Part shown: one piece after another, positions 44,816 to 54,113 of the stretch
How positions within the stretch are numbered: the first letter of the stretch is position 1
How the letters are laid out: each line of letters starts with the position of its first letter
Source: Pelagibius litoralis
Lineage (GTDB): Bacteria; Pseudomonadota; Alphaproteobacteria; Kiloniellales; DSM-21159
DNA length: 64,000 bases
Direction of reading: 5' to 3'
NCBI GenBank assembly: GCA_029287455.1
Contig: JARFRB010000141.1
Span: forward strand, 62,001 to 126,000
Notes under the pieces: generated by a model
Database searches by the model: none
Told to the model about the DNA's origin: nothing
What the model saw: only the letters and a program-made list of their open reading frames with translations
Program-made: the position numbers and the translations under genes

Positions 44816-47383
44816 ATGAAAGCGCCGAGACGGGGCCGCGTGACGGCGGTCCTTGGCCCGACGAACACGGGAAAGACCTACCTGGCTATCGAGCGCATGC
44901 TCGGTTACGCGGGCGGGATCATGGGCTTTCCGCTGCGGCTATTGGCGCGCGAGAACTACGACAAGGTGGTGGCCGCGAAAGGGGTTTCCCGCGTCGCCCT
45001 GATCACGGGCGAGGAGAAGATCGTCCCGCCCAACGCCAGCTATTTCCTCTGCACGGTCGAAGCCATGCCGCTCGATCGGGAAGCGGAATTCCTGGCCATC
45101 GACGAAATCCAGTTGGCCGCCGACCCCGAGCGGGGGCATGTCTTCACGGACCGCTTGCTGCACGCGCGCGGCCTGCACGAAACCATGTTCCTGGGCGCGG
45201 AGACCATTCGGCCCCTGCTCACACGCCTGGTTCCCGAGGCGGAGACGATCACCCGCCCGCGCTTTTCGAACCTTAGCTACGTGGGGCCCAAGAAGCTCAC
45301 CCGCCTGCCCCCCCGTTCGGCCGCTGTCGCCTTTTCCGCCGCCCAGGTCTATAGCTTGGCGGAGTTGATCCGGGGTCAACGTGGCGGCACCGCCGTGGTG
45401 CTGGGCGCGCTATCGCCGCGCACACGAAATGCGCAGGTCGGCATGTTCGAATCCGGCGAGGTCGACTACCTGGTTGCCACCGACGCCATTGGCATGGGGC
45501 TTAATCTCGGCCTCGATCATGTGGCTTTCGCCAGCATGGCGAAGTTCGACGGACGCGCGCCGAGACGGCTGCGGCCGGCCGAGGTGGCGCAGATCGCCGG
45601 GCGGGCAGGCCGTCACCTGGCCGACGGCACCTTCGGCACGACCGCGGAAGCCGGAGGCATGGAGGCCGAGCTGGTCGAGGCGGTGGAAGAGCATGCCTTC
45701 GATCCAGTGACGGCGGTCTACTGGCGGAACCGGGCATTGGACTTCCGCAGCCCGCTTGGTCTCCTGCGCTCGCTCGAGGAGAAGCCGCTCGTGCCGGAAT
45801 TGCTGCGCGTACGGCCACCGGAGGATCAGCAGGCCCTTGCGAGCCTGGCGCGCGACCCGGAGATCGAAACGCGGGCCGGCGATCGCGAGGCGGTGCGCTT
45901 GCTCTGGGAGGTCTGTCAGATCCCGGACTTCCAGAAGATTCTCTCCGACCAGCACCGCCGCCTCCTGGCGCGGATTTTCCACCATCTGCGGGAAAACGAC
46001 GGCCGCCTGCCCGACGATTGGGTAGCCGCGCAAATCACGCGCCTGGATCGCGCCGACGGCGACATCGACATCCTGACGGCCCGGATCGCCCATGTGCGCA
46101 CTTGGACCTTCATCAGCCACCGCGCCGACTGGCTAAAAGACGCCCGGCACTGGCAGGAGAAGGCCCGCGCCATCGAGGACAAGCTCTCGGACGCCTTGCA
46201 CGAGCGCCTGACCCAGCGATTCGTTGATCGGCGCGCCGCCGTGCTCGTGCGCCGCATGCGCAGCGGCGAAGACCTGCTGGCCGCGATCCGCAAGAACGGC
46301 GAGGTCTTGGTCGAAGGCGAGCATGTGGGCCAATTGGAGGGCTTCGAGTTCCGCCTGGACCACGGTATCGACAAGACCGACGCCCGCGCGGTTCTGGCTG
46401 CCACCCGCCGCGCGCTGGGGCGTGAGATTCCCGCGCGCCTTGCCCGCCTCGAGGCGGACGGCGATGGCGCCTTTCGGCTCGACGAGGAGGGCCGGTTGTT
46501 CTGGCGCGAAGCTGAGGTTGCCCGTCTGGCCGCGGGGGACTCGCCCCTCGCCCCAAGGGTGCGGTCCAACGCCAGCGAGTTTCTGGACGGCCGAGCGCGC
46601 GAACGGCTGCGCCAGCGGCTGGAGCCATGGCTGACGCGGCACCTGCGCAACCGCTTGAAGCCCCTCTTCGCGCTCGAGGAGGCCCCCTTGGAGGGCGCGG
46701 CTCGTGGTCTTGCCTTCCAAGTGGCGGAGGCCCTCGGCGTGATCCCAAGGTCGGCCGCAGCCGCCCAGATCGGGGCCTTGGGCAAGGCTGAGCGCCGCGC
46801 CCTGGCGGCCTTGGGGCTGAAGCTGGGCGCCCAGAGCGTCTATCTGGATGGCTTAACGGCCGAACGGGACCTGCGTTTGCGTGGCTTGCTCTGGCGGATC
46901 TTCAAGGCGCCGGGGCGTCAAGCGCCGCCCGCGCCGGTCTTGCCCAACCTCAAGCCAGGCGTCTTCGCCGCCCCCGAGCGGGCCGATGAGTCGCTACTGC
47001 ATGCCTTGGGATTCCGCCTTTTCGAGGGTGCCGGCGGCGGGATCGCGATCCGCGCCCAAAATCTCGAACGCCTGGCGTTTCGCGCGCGCAAGGCAGCCCG
47101 AACCGAGGGGGGAAGCGACAACCCTAACCTTGGGTTTCGAGGGGAACCTGCCCTCCTGAAGCTCGCCGGCGGCGACGCCAACGCCCTGGATACGATTCTG
47201 CTGGGCCTTGGCTATTGGCGGGCGGAGGGAGAAGACGGCACCCGGTATCATGCCCGGCCCCTCAAGGGCGCGCGGCGGCCGGGCAAGGGGGCGGCAAAAT
47301 CCTGGCGGCCAAGGCCGGCCGCCCAGGCGGCGGGAAAGGACTCGCCCTTCGCCATGCTGCGTCAGCTCAAGCTCGGTTCATGA
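44816..47383 (+). CDS. SUV3-like ATP-dependent RNA helicase
   Basis: The 855-residue superfamily 2 helicase has Walker A GPTNTGKTYLA, motif II AIDEIQLA, ATDAIGMGLN and the GRAGRH motif VI, in the arrangement of mitochondrial SUV3. A long C-terminal region follows (about residues 330-855). SUV3 works with exoribonuclease in mitochondrial RNA decay, so an RNA-degradation role (possibly with PNPase) is plausible. The ATG at 44816 is six residues before VTAVLGP, where homologues start; an in-frame extension to 44744 is possible. It overlaps the S4 gene. Confidence 0.9.
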   Translation: MKAPRRGRVTAVLGPTNTGKTYLAIERMLGYAGGIMGFPLRLLARENYDKVVAAKGVSRVALITGEEKIVPPNASYFLCTVEAMPLDREAEFLAIDEIQLAADPERGHVFTDRLLHARGLHETMFLGAETIRPLLTRLVPEAETITRPRFSNLSYVGPKKLTRLPPRSAAVAFSAAQVYSLAELIRGQRGGTAVVLGALSPRTRNAQVGMFESGEVDYLVATDAIGMGLNLGLDHVAFASMAKFDGRAPRRLRPAEVAQIAGRAGRHLADGTFGTTAEAGGMEAELVEAVEEHAFDPVTAVYWRNRALDFRSPLGLLRSLEEKPLVPELLRVRPPEDQQALASLARDPEIETRAGDREAVRLLWEVCQIPDFQKILSDQHRRLLARIFHHLRENDGRLPDDWVAAQITRLDRADGDIDILTARIAHVRTWTFISHRADWLKDARHWQEKARAIEDKLSDALHERLTQRFVDRRAAVLVRRMRSGEDLLAAIRKNGEVLVEGEHVGQLEGFEFRLDHGIDKTDARAVLAATRRALGREIPARLARLEADGDGAFRLDEEGRLFWREAEVARLAAGDSPLAPRVRSNASEFLDGRARERLRQRLEPWLTRHLRNRLKPLFALEEAPLEGAARGLAFQVAEALGVIPRSAAAAQIGALGKAERRALAALGLKLGAQSVYLDGLTAERDLRLRGLLWRIFKAPGRQAPPAPVLPNLKPGVFAAPERADESLLHALGFRLFEGAGGGIAIRAQNLERLAFRARKAARTEGGSDNPNLGFRGEPALLKLAGGDANALDTILLGLGYWRAEGEDGTRYHARPLKGARRPGKGAAKSWRPRPAAQAAGKDSPFAMLRQLKLGS

Positions 47384-47832
47384 CTTTGGGCAGCGCGCCC
47401 CCGAACGGCCCCAAGGATAGCGCCAAGGATAGCCCCGGGGGCGATCCGGGGGCCTGGCTGCGGCTGGACAAATGGCTGTTCCATGCGCGCTTCTGCAAAA
47501 GCCGGGCTTTGGCAAACAAGCTTTGCGAGTCGGGCCGCCTGCGCGTCGACGGCGGGATCGTCGCCAAGCCGCACCACAAGCTGCGCGAAGGCAGCGTCTT
47601 GACCTTTCCCCAAGGCGCCCACATCCGCGTGGTCAAGGTCTTGGCGCTCGGCACCCGGCGCGGCCCAGCCAGCGAAGCCCGCCAACTCTACGAGGACCTT
47701 AAGCCGCCCGAGGAACAGCCACCGATTCCGCGAGCCAAACCACTCTCGCCGGCGGCCCCCCGCGCGGCCGGAAGCGGCCGGCCGACCAAGCGCGAGCGCC
47801 GGCGGCTCGACCAGGTGCGCCCGGAGCGGTGA
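47380..47832 (+). CDS. S4-domain RNA-binding protein (HslR-like)
   Basis: The 150-residue protein has one S4 domain (about residues 25-85, with LRLDKWLFHARFCKSRALA and GRLRVDGG) and a basic, low-complexity C-terminus. E. coli HslR binds stalled 50S-peptidyl-tRNA and helps recycle it. The ATG overlaps the helicase stop by four bases, implying coordinated synthesis. The pairing with this helicase is common in alphaproteobacteria. Confidence 0.9.
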   Translation: MTLGSAPPNGPKDSAKDSPGGDPGAWLRLDKWLFHARFCKSRALANKLCESGRLRVDGGIVAKPHHKLREGSVLTFPQGAHIRVVKVLALGTRRGPASEARQLYEDLKPPEEQPPIPRAKPLSPAAPRAAGSGRPTKRERRRLDQVRPER

Positions 47833-47870
47833 GTGCGATCCAGACAGCCCGCAACGAAGGAGACCGCCAG

Positions 47871-48485
47871 TTGGCACAGCCCGTCATCGAATACTGGTAT
47901 TCCATCCGCTCCTCTTTCACCTACCTCGGCGCCGAACGGCTGGGCGCCCTGGCCGCGCGCCACGGACGGCGGATCGAGCACCGCCCCATGCTGCTTTCCA
48001 TCGTAGTTCCGGGCACCGGCGGCATCCCCTTCGGCGAGCGTCACCCCGCCCGCCTGCAGCAAGCCTGGGACGATCTGTTACGCTACGCCGATTATCTTGA
48101 AATTCCGATCCAACAGACCGACCCGGTCCATCACATGGGGCCCATGGAGCTGCCCTCCGGCATGCCGCTGGCCGCTGCCCGGGCGGGGCTGGACGCGGAC
48201 CGCTTGTCCCTCCAGATCCACGCCGCCCTCTGGCGAGACGACCGCGACATTGCCGATCCGGCCGTGATCGACGCGATCTGCGAGGACCTTGGCATGGACG
48301 GCCCACGCCTGCGCGCGGTTGCGCTCTCCGAGGGAATCCAAACCGAAATCCTGGAGAACTCGGAAGAGGCCGTTCGCCGCGGCTACATCGGCTCGCCCAC
48401 CTACGTTGTGGACGGCCAAGCCTTTTATGGGCAGGACCGCTTGTTCATGGTGGAGCGCGCCTTGCAGGCCACCGGCGCGTCGTAA
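47871..48485 (+). CDS. DsbA-fold 2-hydroxychromene-2-carboxylate isomerase-like protein
   Basis: The 204-residue protein belongs to the kappa-GST/HCCA isomerase branch of the DsbA superfamily. It has an IEYWYSIRSSFTYLGAERL start with Ser in the active-site region, and GSPTYVVDGQAFYGQDRL near the end, but no CxxC. HCCA isomerase acts in naphthalene degradation using glutathione; no such pathway is visible here, so the true substrate is unknown. The TTG at 47871 has AAGGAGA eight bases upstream. A GTG at 47829 overlapping the S4 stop is the alternative. Confidence 0.85.
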   Translation: MAQPVIEYWYSIRSSFTYLGAERLGALAARHGRRIEHRPMLLSIVVPGTGGIPFGERHPARLQQAWDDLLRYADYLEIPIQQTDPVHHMGPMELPSGMPLAAARAGLDADRLSLQIHAALWRDDRDIADPAVIDAICEDLGMDGPRLRAVALSEGIQTEILENSEEAVRRGYIGSPTYVVDGQAFYGQDRLFMVERALQATGAS

Positions 48486-48491
48486 GCCCGA

Positions 48492-49004
48492 TCAGGCCTC
48501 GGCCGTCGCTTCCGCCGCCTGCTGCTTGCGCCGTTCGTGGAGCTGCTTGAAGTCGACCGGATTAACCAGCACCGGCGGGAAGCCGCCGTCGCGGGTGCAG
48601 TCGGAGATCACGCGGCGCAGGAAGGGAAAGACCATCCGCGCCCCGTCCACGACCAAAAGCTCCTCGATGGCCGTTTCCTCGACGGAGGCCTCGACGCTGG
48701 CCAGGGCGCCGTACTCCAATTCGAGGATAAAGGCTAGATTTTCCCCGGCCTTGGCCTGCAGGCGCGCTTTCAGGCTGAGCTCGAACAAGCGCTCATGAAA
48801 CCGGCGGGCGCCGACATCCAGCGCGATCTCGATTTTGGGCGGCTCGCTCATGCTGGCAAGCACCGCCGGAGCGTTGGGATTCTCGAAAGAGAGGTCCTTG
48901 ACGTACTGGGTGTGAATCACCAGCGGCAAGCCCTCGGAGGTCGCGGTCGCCGCGGCACCTTCCGGCGGGTTGGCGGGAGTGTCGGGAGGAGGCGCGTCGG
49001 ACAT
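48492..49004 (-). CDS. secB: Protein-export chaperone SecB
   Basis: SecB keeps preproteins unfolded and hands them to SecA. The 170-residue protein has the SecB core (IHTQYVKDLSFENPNAP, FPFLRRVISDCTRDGGFPPV) and a C-terminal helix rich in Gln/Ala. The first 25 residues are Pro/Ala-rich. The ATG at 49004 directly precedes this. It lies tail-to-tail with the isomerase gene. Confidence 0.96.
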   Translation of the reverse strand: MSDAPPPDTPANPPEGAAATATSEGLPLVIHTQYVKDLSFENPNAPAVLASMSEPPKIEIALDVGARRFHERLFELSLKARLQAKAGENLAFILELEYGALASVEASVEETAIEELLVVDGARMVFPFLRRVISDCTRDGGFPPVLVNPVDFKQLHERRKQQAAEATAEA

Positions 49005-49107
49005 ACGGAGTGGGACCCTGTGGTTAAGATCGGTTTGAAGCTGCCGGGTGGCTACCATGGATCGCCGGGCCGGCACAACAGCGCGCAAGCGCGCCAGTGT
49101 CTGGATT

Positions 49108-49713
49108 CTAGGCCTCGTCCGGCGCCGTTTCGTGGCCGGTGAGCGGCGTCGCCGGGGGAAGCTCCGGAGGAGGCGGGGGCGGCGGGGCCGGTGCCGTTGG
49201 GTCGAAGGCAATGGCCGTGCAATTTTCCACACTCTGACCGGTCAAGCCCCGGATGAAGCCCCAGTGGCTGACCACCACCACCTCGTGCCAATCGGGGCTC
49301 ACGGCCATGGTGTCGCGAAAGCTGCCGCAGCGCTCCATGAGCTGGGCATCGCTCTCCTTAAGCTCAGGCCACCAGCGGTCCGGCAAATGGGCGAAATCCA
49401 GATGCGGCCAGCGGCGCGTCAGCTGCTCAACCGGCGAGCCGATATCGCAAGCGAACCAGCAGCGCTCGCGCACCAAGGGCTCGGTCTCGATCGACAAGCC
49501 GAGGGCGGAGTCCAAGATTTCGGCGGTTTCCAGACTTCGCGTATAGGGACTCGTCATAACCCTCTTCAAGCCCCGGCCGCGCAGAGCCTCCGCCGCCGAG
49601 TCCGCTTGACGGCGGCCCAGGTCAGTCAGGCCGGGATCGATCAATCCCGGATCGACGCGGGTCCGCGAAAAGGCCACGTTGAAATGGGATTGCCCGTGGC
49701 GCAGCAGGATCAT
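49108..49713 (-). CDS. Histidine phosphatase family protein (phosphoglycerate mutase-like)
   Basis: The 201-residue protein shows the branch-1 histidine phosphatase motif LLRHGQSHFN with the phospho-accepting His. Its other active-site parts are MTSPYTRSLETAE and VVVSHWGFIRG. It is a small phosphatase of unknown substrate. A Pro-rich run of eight prolines lies near the C-terminus. Its start overlaps the fxsA stop by four bases. Confidence 0.9.
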   Translation of the reverse strand: MILLRHGQSHFNVAFSRTRVDPGLIDPGLTDLGRRQADSAAEALRGRGLKRVMTSPYTRSLETAEILDSALGLSIETEPLVRERCWFACDIGSPVEQLTRRWPHLDFAHLPDRWWPELKESDAQLMERCGSFRDTMAVSPDWHEVVVVSHWGFIRGLTGQSVENCTAIAFDPTAPAPPPPPPPELPPATPLTGHETAPDEA

Positions 49714-50243
49714 CGCTTCGGCTCGTTCACGCCAGACTCGGCGCTACGTTCGGTCGGGTCCTCGATTTCGACGAATTCGCCCTCGATCACGCCAGCATCG
49801 CGCGCGCCGCCGCGTCTTGGCCCCCGGCCCGGCCCTGCCGCCGAAAAGCCACCAGCCGAGAAACCGCCAGCCGCGCCGCCAGGCCCGGCAACGACCAGGC
49901 GGCGGCCGAACTCGCGCCTAAGCAAGTCGCGCACAGGGGGCAGGAACAGCAGAGCGCCAATGGTATCGGTCACGAAGCCGGGTGTCAGCAGCAGCGCGCC
50001 CGCCACCACCAAGCAAAGGCCATCGAACAGCTCTTTCGCCGGAAGCTCCCCACGATCCATCAGAGCGCGCGCCCGGCTCAAGGTCGCAAGGCCTTGCAGG
50101 CGCAGCGCGATGGAGCCCAGAACGGCCGTCAACACGATCAGCGCTATGGTCCATCCCAGCCCGATCACCCCTCCGACTTGGATGAAGACGGCGATTTCGA
50201 TGATGGGAATCGCGATGAAGGCGAGCAGCAGAGCCAGCGCCAT
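49710..50243 (-). CDS. fxsA: FxsA-family membrane protein
   Basis: The 177-residue inner-membrane protein has the FxsA core: hydrophobic helices at about 4-25 and 30-50, and LLLTPGFVTDTIGALLFLPPVR near residue 85. Overproduced FxsA in E. coli relieves F-exclusion of phage T7; the normal role is unknown. A Gly/Ala-rich linker and acidic tail follow. It is divergent from the Tim44-like gene, a linkage common in alphaproteobacteria. Confidence 0.9.
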   Translation of the reverse strand: MALALLLAFIAIPIIEIAVFIQVGGVIGLGWTIALIVLTAVLGSIALRLQGLATLSRARALMDRGELPAKELFDGLCLVVAGALLLTPGFVTDTIGALLFLPPVRDLLRREFGRRLVVAGPGGAAGGFSAGGFSAAGPGRGPRRGGARDAGVIEGEFVEIEDPTERSAESGVNEPKR

Positions 50244-50385
50244 GCTTGTCCTTTCTTGTTGAGTCTCCTATGTAGTGGTGGTGGAATGAAGCGAGGGCAA
50301 CCGTTTTCGTTCCCACGGCACGAAACTTCCGCTATGACCTCTGTATAGGACGGCACGGCGGTAAGACAGTTCTCACCCCGGACTC

Positions 50386-51093
50386 ATGGGCCAAGGCTTG
50401 CAGTTCCTCGATATCATCCTCTTCGCGGCCATCGCGGCTTTTCTGGTTTTGCGCCTGCGCAGTGTGTTGGGCAAGCGCACCGGCCATGACGGCGGCAATC
50501 GCCCGGACTACGATCCCTTCCGTCAGCAGCAGCCGAAACCCGGCGCGAAGGGCGAGGAGGGCGGCGACGAGAAGGTGATACAGCTTCCCGGTCAGCGTGG
50601 CGAACAGGCGGCCCCGGCTTCCGAAGCGAGACCGGCCGGCGAAGGGGTCGACGGATTGACCCAGATCCAGCTCGCCGACCGCGAGTTCGATCCCGCGAGC
50701 TTCGAGGAAGGTGCCCGGGTCGCCTTCGAGATGATCTTGATGAATTTCGCCGAAGGCAACGCCAAGGAGCTGCGCCCCTTGCTGGCCGACGAGGTCTTCA
50801 AGGATTTCGATGGCGCGATCCGCGAACGCGCGGAGCGGAACGAAACGCTGGAAACCACCCTCGTGGGCATCACCGGCGCAGATATCATCGAGGCGGAGAT
50901 GCAGGCGAAAACCGCCTTCGTCACGGTCAAGTTCGTAAGCGAGCAGGTCAACGTGACCAAGGATAGCGAAGGGCGGATCGTGGACGGCGATCCCAACGAG
51001 GTTGTCACCGTGACCGATATCTGGACCTTCGCGCGCAACACCCGAAGCCGCGACCCGAACTGGACGCTGGTCGCCACCCGCACGCCGAACTGA
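50386..51093 (+). CDS. Tim44-like domain protein (TimA)
   Basis: The 235-residue protein has an N-terminal membrane anchor (about residues 6-25), a charged linker and a C-terminal Tim44-like domain (about 90-230, with FEEGARVAFEMILMNFAEGN and DIWTFARNTRSRDPNWTLVAT). It is the alphaproteobacterial relative of mitochondrial Tim44, an import-motor subunit. The bacterial protein's role is not settled. It is next to mltA and near secB, the usual context. Confidence 0.9.
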   Translation: MGQGLQFLDIILFAAIAAFLVLRLRSVLGKRTGHDGGNRPDYDPFRQQQPKPGAKGEEGGDEKVIQLPGQRGEQAAPASEARPAGEGVDGLTQIQLADREFDPASFEEGARVAFEMILMNFAEGNAKELRPLLADEVFKDFDGAIRERAERNETLETTLVGITGADIIEAEMQAKTAFVTVKFVSEQVNVTKDSEGRIVDGDPNEVVTVTDIWTFARNTRSRDPNWTLVATRTPN

Positions 51094-51104
51094 GGGGGTC
51101 CCCT

Positions 51105-52421
51105 TTGCCCAGCCTGCGTGACCAGGCAAGGCCGCCCGCCAGAGGACTCTGGCTCGCTTCGCTCACCGCCTTCCTGTTGGCCTTCACGCTCACTGCTTGC
51201 GATCGGGAACCGGAGAAGGTCGCCGAGAAGCCGCCCACTGCCAAGCCCCAGCCGGAGGCCAAGCCGGAGCCGACACCCGAACCCGCACCCGAAACACCGC
51301 CCCGGCTGCTTCTGACGCCCGTCACCTTCGAGGCCCTGCCCGGTTGGCGCGACGATAGCCTTTCCGAAGCCCTGCCCGCCCTGATGCGGTCCTGCAAGCG
51401 CTTGTTGATCCAGCCGGACCAAAGGCCCGTGGGACCCTTGGCCAGCGCCACGGCGACCGCCGGCCTGGCGGGGCGTGTCGCCGACTGGCGCGGACCCTGC
51501 GCCCAGCTAGCAGCCCTTTCCTCGGGTGACGACGCAGGCTTGCGCACTTTGCTGGAATCCCTCTTCGCCCCCTTCGAGGCGAGCGACGCCGGTGACCCGG
51601 AGGGACTCTTCACAGGCTACTACGAAGCCCAGCTTTTCGGGGCGCTCGCGCCCACCGAGGACTACCCCACCCCACTTTATGGCCTGCCGGAGGACGTGGT
51701 GACCGTGGACTTGCGGGAGTTCCGGGCCGATCTGCCCCCCTCTCGCCTGGTCGGACGGGTTATCGACGGGCGCTTGAAGCCCTATGACAGCCGGGCCGAC
51801 ATCGAAACCGCCGGATTGGACGGCCGGGCCCGCCCGATTCTCTGGGTGTCCAACCCGGTGGACGCTTTCTTCCTCCACGTGCAAGGCTCGGGCAAGGTGG
51901 ATCTGCCGGATGGGCAGGTGGTCAGGGTTGGGTTCGCCGGCTCCAACGGGCGGCCCTTCTACGCGATCGGGCGGGCGCTGATCGAGGAGGGCCACGTTTC
52001 CCGCGAAAAGGCCTCTATGCAGTCCATCCGCGATTGGATGCGCGCCAATCCCGACCGCGCGGAGGAGCTCATGCACCGCAACGAGCGCTTCATCTTCTTC
52101 CGCCTGATCGATGGCGAGGGGCCAATCGGCGCCCAAGGCGTGCCCTTGACCGCCGGACGGTCGCTGGCGGTGGACCCGGCCTTCCTTCCTTTGGGCGTTC
52201 CACTATGGCTGGACACCACCTGGCCCGCCCGTGAACGCCCCTTACGCCGTTTGATGGTTGCGCAAGACACCGGCAGCGCCATCAAGGGACCGGTGCGCGG
52301 GGATTTCTTTTGGGGCTCCGGCGAAGCCGCCCTGGAGGAAGCGGGGCGCATGAAGCAACGCGGGCGCTATTGGCTGCTCTTGCCGAAGCCCGTGGCCGAA
52401 CGGCGTGGGAGCACAAGTTAG
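51105..52421 (+). CDS. mltA: Membrane-bound lytic transglycosylase A (lipoprotein)
   Basis: MltA cleaves peptidoglycan glycan strands at the outer membrane. The 438-residue protein has a lipoprotein signal ending in LTAC (lipidated Cys near residue 31), a Pro/Glu-rich linker and the MltA barrel (FTGYYEAQLFG, FFLHVQGSGKVDLPDG). A 3D domain with the conserved AQDTGSAIKGPVRGDFFWG follows. The TTG start has GAGGGGG upstream. It follows the Tim44-like gene by 11 bases. Confidence 0.93.
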   Translation: MPSLRDQARPPARGLWLASLTAFLLAFTLTACDREPEKVAEKPPTAKPQPEAKPEPTPEPAPETPPRLLLTPVTFEALPGWRDDSLSEALPALMRSCKRLLIQPDQRPVGPLASATATAGLAGRVADWRGPCAQLAALSSGDDAGLRTLLESLFAPFEASDAGDPEGLFTGYYEAQLFGALAPTEDYPTPLYGLPEDVVTVDLREFRADLPPSRLVGRVIDGRLKPYDSRADIETAGLDGRARPILWVSNPVDAFFLHVQGSGKVDLPDGQVVRVGFAGSNGRPFYAIGRALIEEGHVSREKASMQSIRDWMRANPDRAEELMHRNERFIFFRLIDGEGPIGAQGVPLTAGRSLAVDPAFLPLGVPLWLDTTWPARERPLRRLMVAQDTGSAIKGPVRGDFFWGSGEAALEEAGRMKQRGRYWLLLPKPVAERRGSTS

Positions 52422-52470
52422 GAGTGCGGGAGCCTAGGGCGAAGCAATCCGGACCGATAAGGCGGCCGGC

Positions 52471-53034
52471 CTAATCCTGCTCCGCCATCGGCGCCAGCCC
52501 GGCCGCTAGCGCCCCCAGAACCGCACCGAACCCGCCGGTGGACATCAGATCACTGCCGAACAGCACGCTTGCCAGACTCGCCAAGACGCCGTAGCCGGCC
52601 ACATAGGCCAGAATTACCGGCAGAACGCGTGCCTGCGCGTAGACCCGGCGCAGAGTCCGCACAACGATCCAGCTCGCCACGGCGGCGACGGCGCCAAGAT
52701 AGAAAGGCTGAAAGGCACCCGCGAAGTTCCGGAACTCCGCTTCGCTCAGCAGGGGGTTCGCAATCAGCGCCACTGCCATGCCGAGAAAGGCCAAGAGCAT
52801 CAGCAGGATCTGAGCCAAAAGGGGACCGAAGAGCGCGGCTCCCAGGATCGCCGCCCAGGTGTCCCGGTTCAAGCGGATGACCGGCCGCGCGGCGCCCAGC
52901 ATGCCGGTCAGGTCCGGACGGCCGTCGCCACCAGGATCACCCGCCAAAGCCTCTCGGCCAAACGTCCTGTTGGAGGGAAACTGCTTGCCCCATGTGCCCC
53001 GACCGAACCCTGATACGATCATGGGAAACTTCAT
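52471..53034 (-). CDS. Putative four-helix membrane protein
   Basis: The product has four hydrophobic helices within its last 130 residues. This resembles Yip1-type membrane proteins in layout, but I do not recognise the family with certainty. The first 44 residues are hydrophilic; an ATG at 52902 (residue 45) would give a compact membrane protein starting MLGAARPVIRLN and may be the true start. It is convergent with mltA and divergent from lutABC. Function unknown. Confidence 0.65.
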   Translation of the reverse strand: MKFPMIVSGFGRGTWGKQFPSNRTFGREALAGDPGGDGRPDLTGMLGAARPVIRLNRDTWAAILGAALFGPLLAQILLMLLAFLGMAVALIANPLLSEAEFRNFAGAFQPFYLGAVAAVASWIVVRTLRRVYAQARVLPVILAYVAGYGVLASLASVLFGSDLMSTGGFGAVLGALAAGLAPMAEQD

Positions 53035-53216
53035 GGCGCTCCTCGCCTTTCCGCTAGGGCCTTCTCGCTTAGGCCGCCGGCACTGCCGACCCGAAAAGGA
53101 TCCGGCCTATTCTCCACGGCTGCAAGATGTGCGACGGGCATACCTCTTTGGGTGAAGATTTCCTTATTTAAGGTGGTGCGACACCGTTTATGAATATCAT
53201 GGGTGGTGGGACATGC

Positions 53217-53275
53217 AGGCTGGGGCGTGCCCAGCGGGCACCGGCACCAAATCGCCCACCCCAGCCTTGCTTTTT
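53217..53275 (+). terminator. Nested hairpin with T-tract in the lutABC leader
   Basis: AGGCTGGGG (53217-53225) pairs perfectly with CCCCAGCCT (53259-53267), followed by TTTTT (53271-53275). Inside lies a second perfect hairpin, GTGCCC-AGC-GGGCAC (53227-53241). It reads as an intrinsic terminator on the + strand 55 bases before the lutA start. As no gene is transcribed into it from upstream, it may attenuate lutABC. The rest of the 53035-53330 gap shows no gene. Confidence 0.62.
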
Positions 53276-53330
53276 CCAAGTGGTCATACCATTCTCGCCC
53301 CGAAGGTTTTCCCGAAGGAGCGGTGGTGAG

Positions 53331-54104
53331 GTGAGCGACACGCCAAGAAAGCCGAGAGTCGGCCTTTTCGTGACCTGTCTGGTGGATCTTTTCCGCCCTT
53401 CGGTCGGCTTCGCGGCGGTGAAGCTGCTGGAGGACGCGGGCTGCGCGGTTGAGGTCCCGGCCGCCCAGACCTGCTGCGGCCAGCCGGCCTACAACTCAGG
53501 CGACCGGGCCGACACCAAGACAATTGCCGCTCAGGTCATCCGTGCTTTCGCCGGCTTCGACTACGTGGTCGCACCCTCAGGCTCCTGCGCCGCCATGATC
53601 CACGCCCACTATCCCCGCCTGTTCGAAGGCGAGCCGGACATGGCGAAGCAAGCCGAGGATCTCGCCGGACGCACTCACGAGCTGGTGTCCTTCCTGACCG
53701 ACGTTCTGGGGGTGACAGGGGTCGCCGCGAAGCTGGAGGGCAGCTACACCTATCACGATTCCTGTTCCGGCCTGCGCGAGATGAAGGTCAAGGCCCAGCC
53801 CCGCGCCCTATTGAACTCGGTCGCGAGGCTGGAGCGCCGGGAGATGCCGGAATCCGAGGTCTGCTGCGGCTTCGGCGGCACGTTCTGCGTCAAATACCCG
53901 GACATTTCCAACGCGATGGTGGAGCGCAAGGCCGCCAACATCGAGGGCAGCGGCGCCGACCTGCTGCTGGCGGGGGACCTTGGCTGCCTGCTGAACATGG
54001 CGGGCAAGCTGAAGCGCCGGGGTGCGGCCACCAAAGCGCGCCACGTGGCCGAAGTGCTGGCCGGCATGACCGACACCCCGGCCATCGGCGAGCCCAAGGG
54101 TTAG
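53331..54104 (+). CDS. lutA: L-lactate utilisation protein LutA (CCG-domain Fe-S subunit)
   Basis: LutA, LutB and LutC form the L-lactate dehydrogenase complex that oxidises lactate to pyruvate. The 257-residue protein has two CCG domains (FVTCLVD with QTCCGQPAYNSGD; YHDSCSGLRE with VCCGFGGTFCVK). I choose the GTG at 53331 because the conserved KPRVGLFVTC segment begins eight residues later and GAAGGAG is upstream; the open frame extends further but unlike the family. It is the first gene of lutABC. Confidence 0.93.
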   Translation: MSDTPRKPRVGLFVTCLVDLFRPSVGFAAVKLLEDAGCAVEVPAAQTCCGQPAYNSGDRADTKTIAAQVIRAFAGFDYVVAPSGSCAAMIHAHYPRLFEGEPDMAKQAEDLAGRTHELVSFLTDVLGVTGVAAKLEGSYTYHDSCSGLREMKVKAQPRALLNSVARLERREMPESEVCCGFGGTFCVKYPDISNAMVERKAANIEGSGADLLLAGDLGCLLNMAGKLKRRGAATKARHVAEVLAGMTDTPAIGEPKG

Positions 54105-54113
54105 GAGCCCCCG

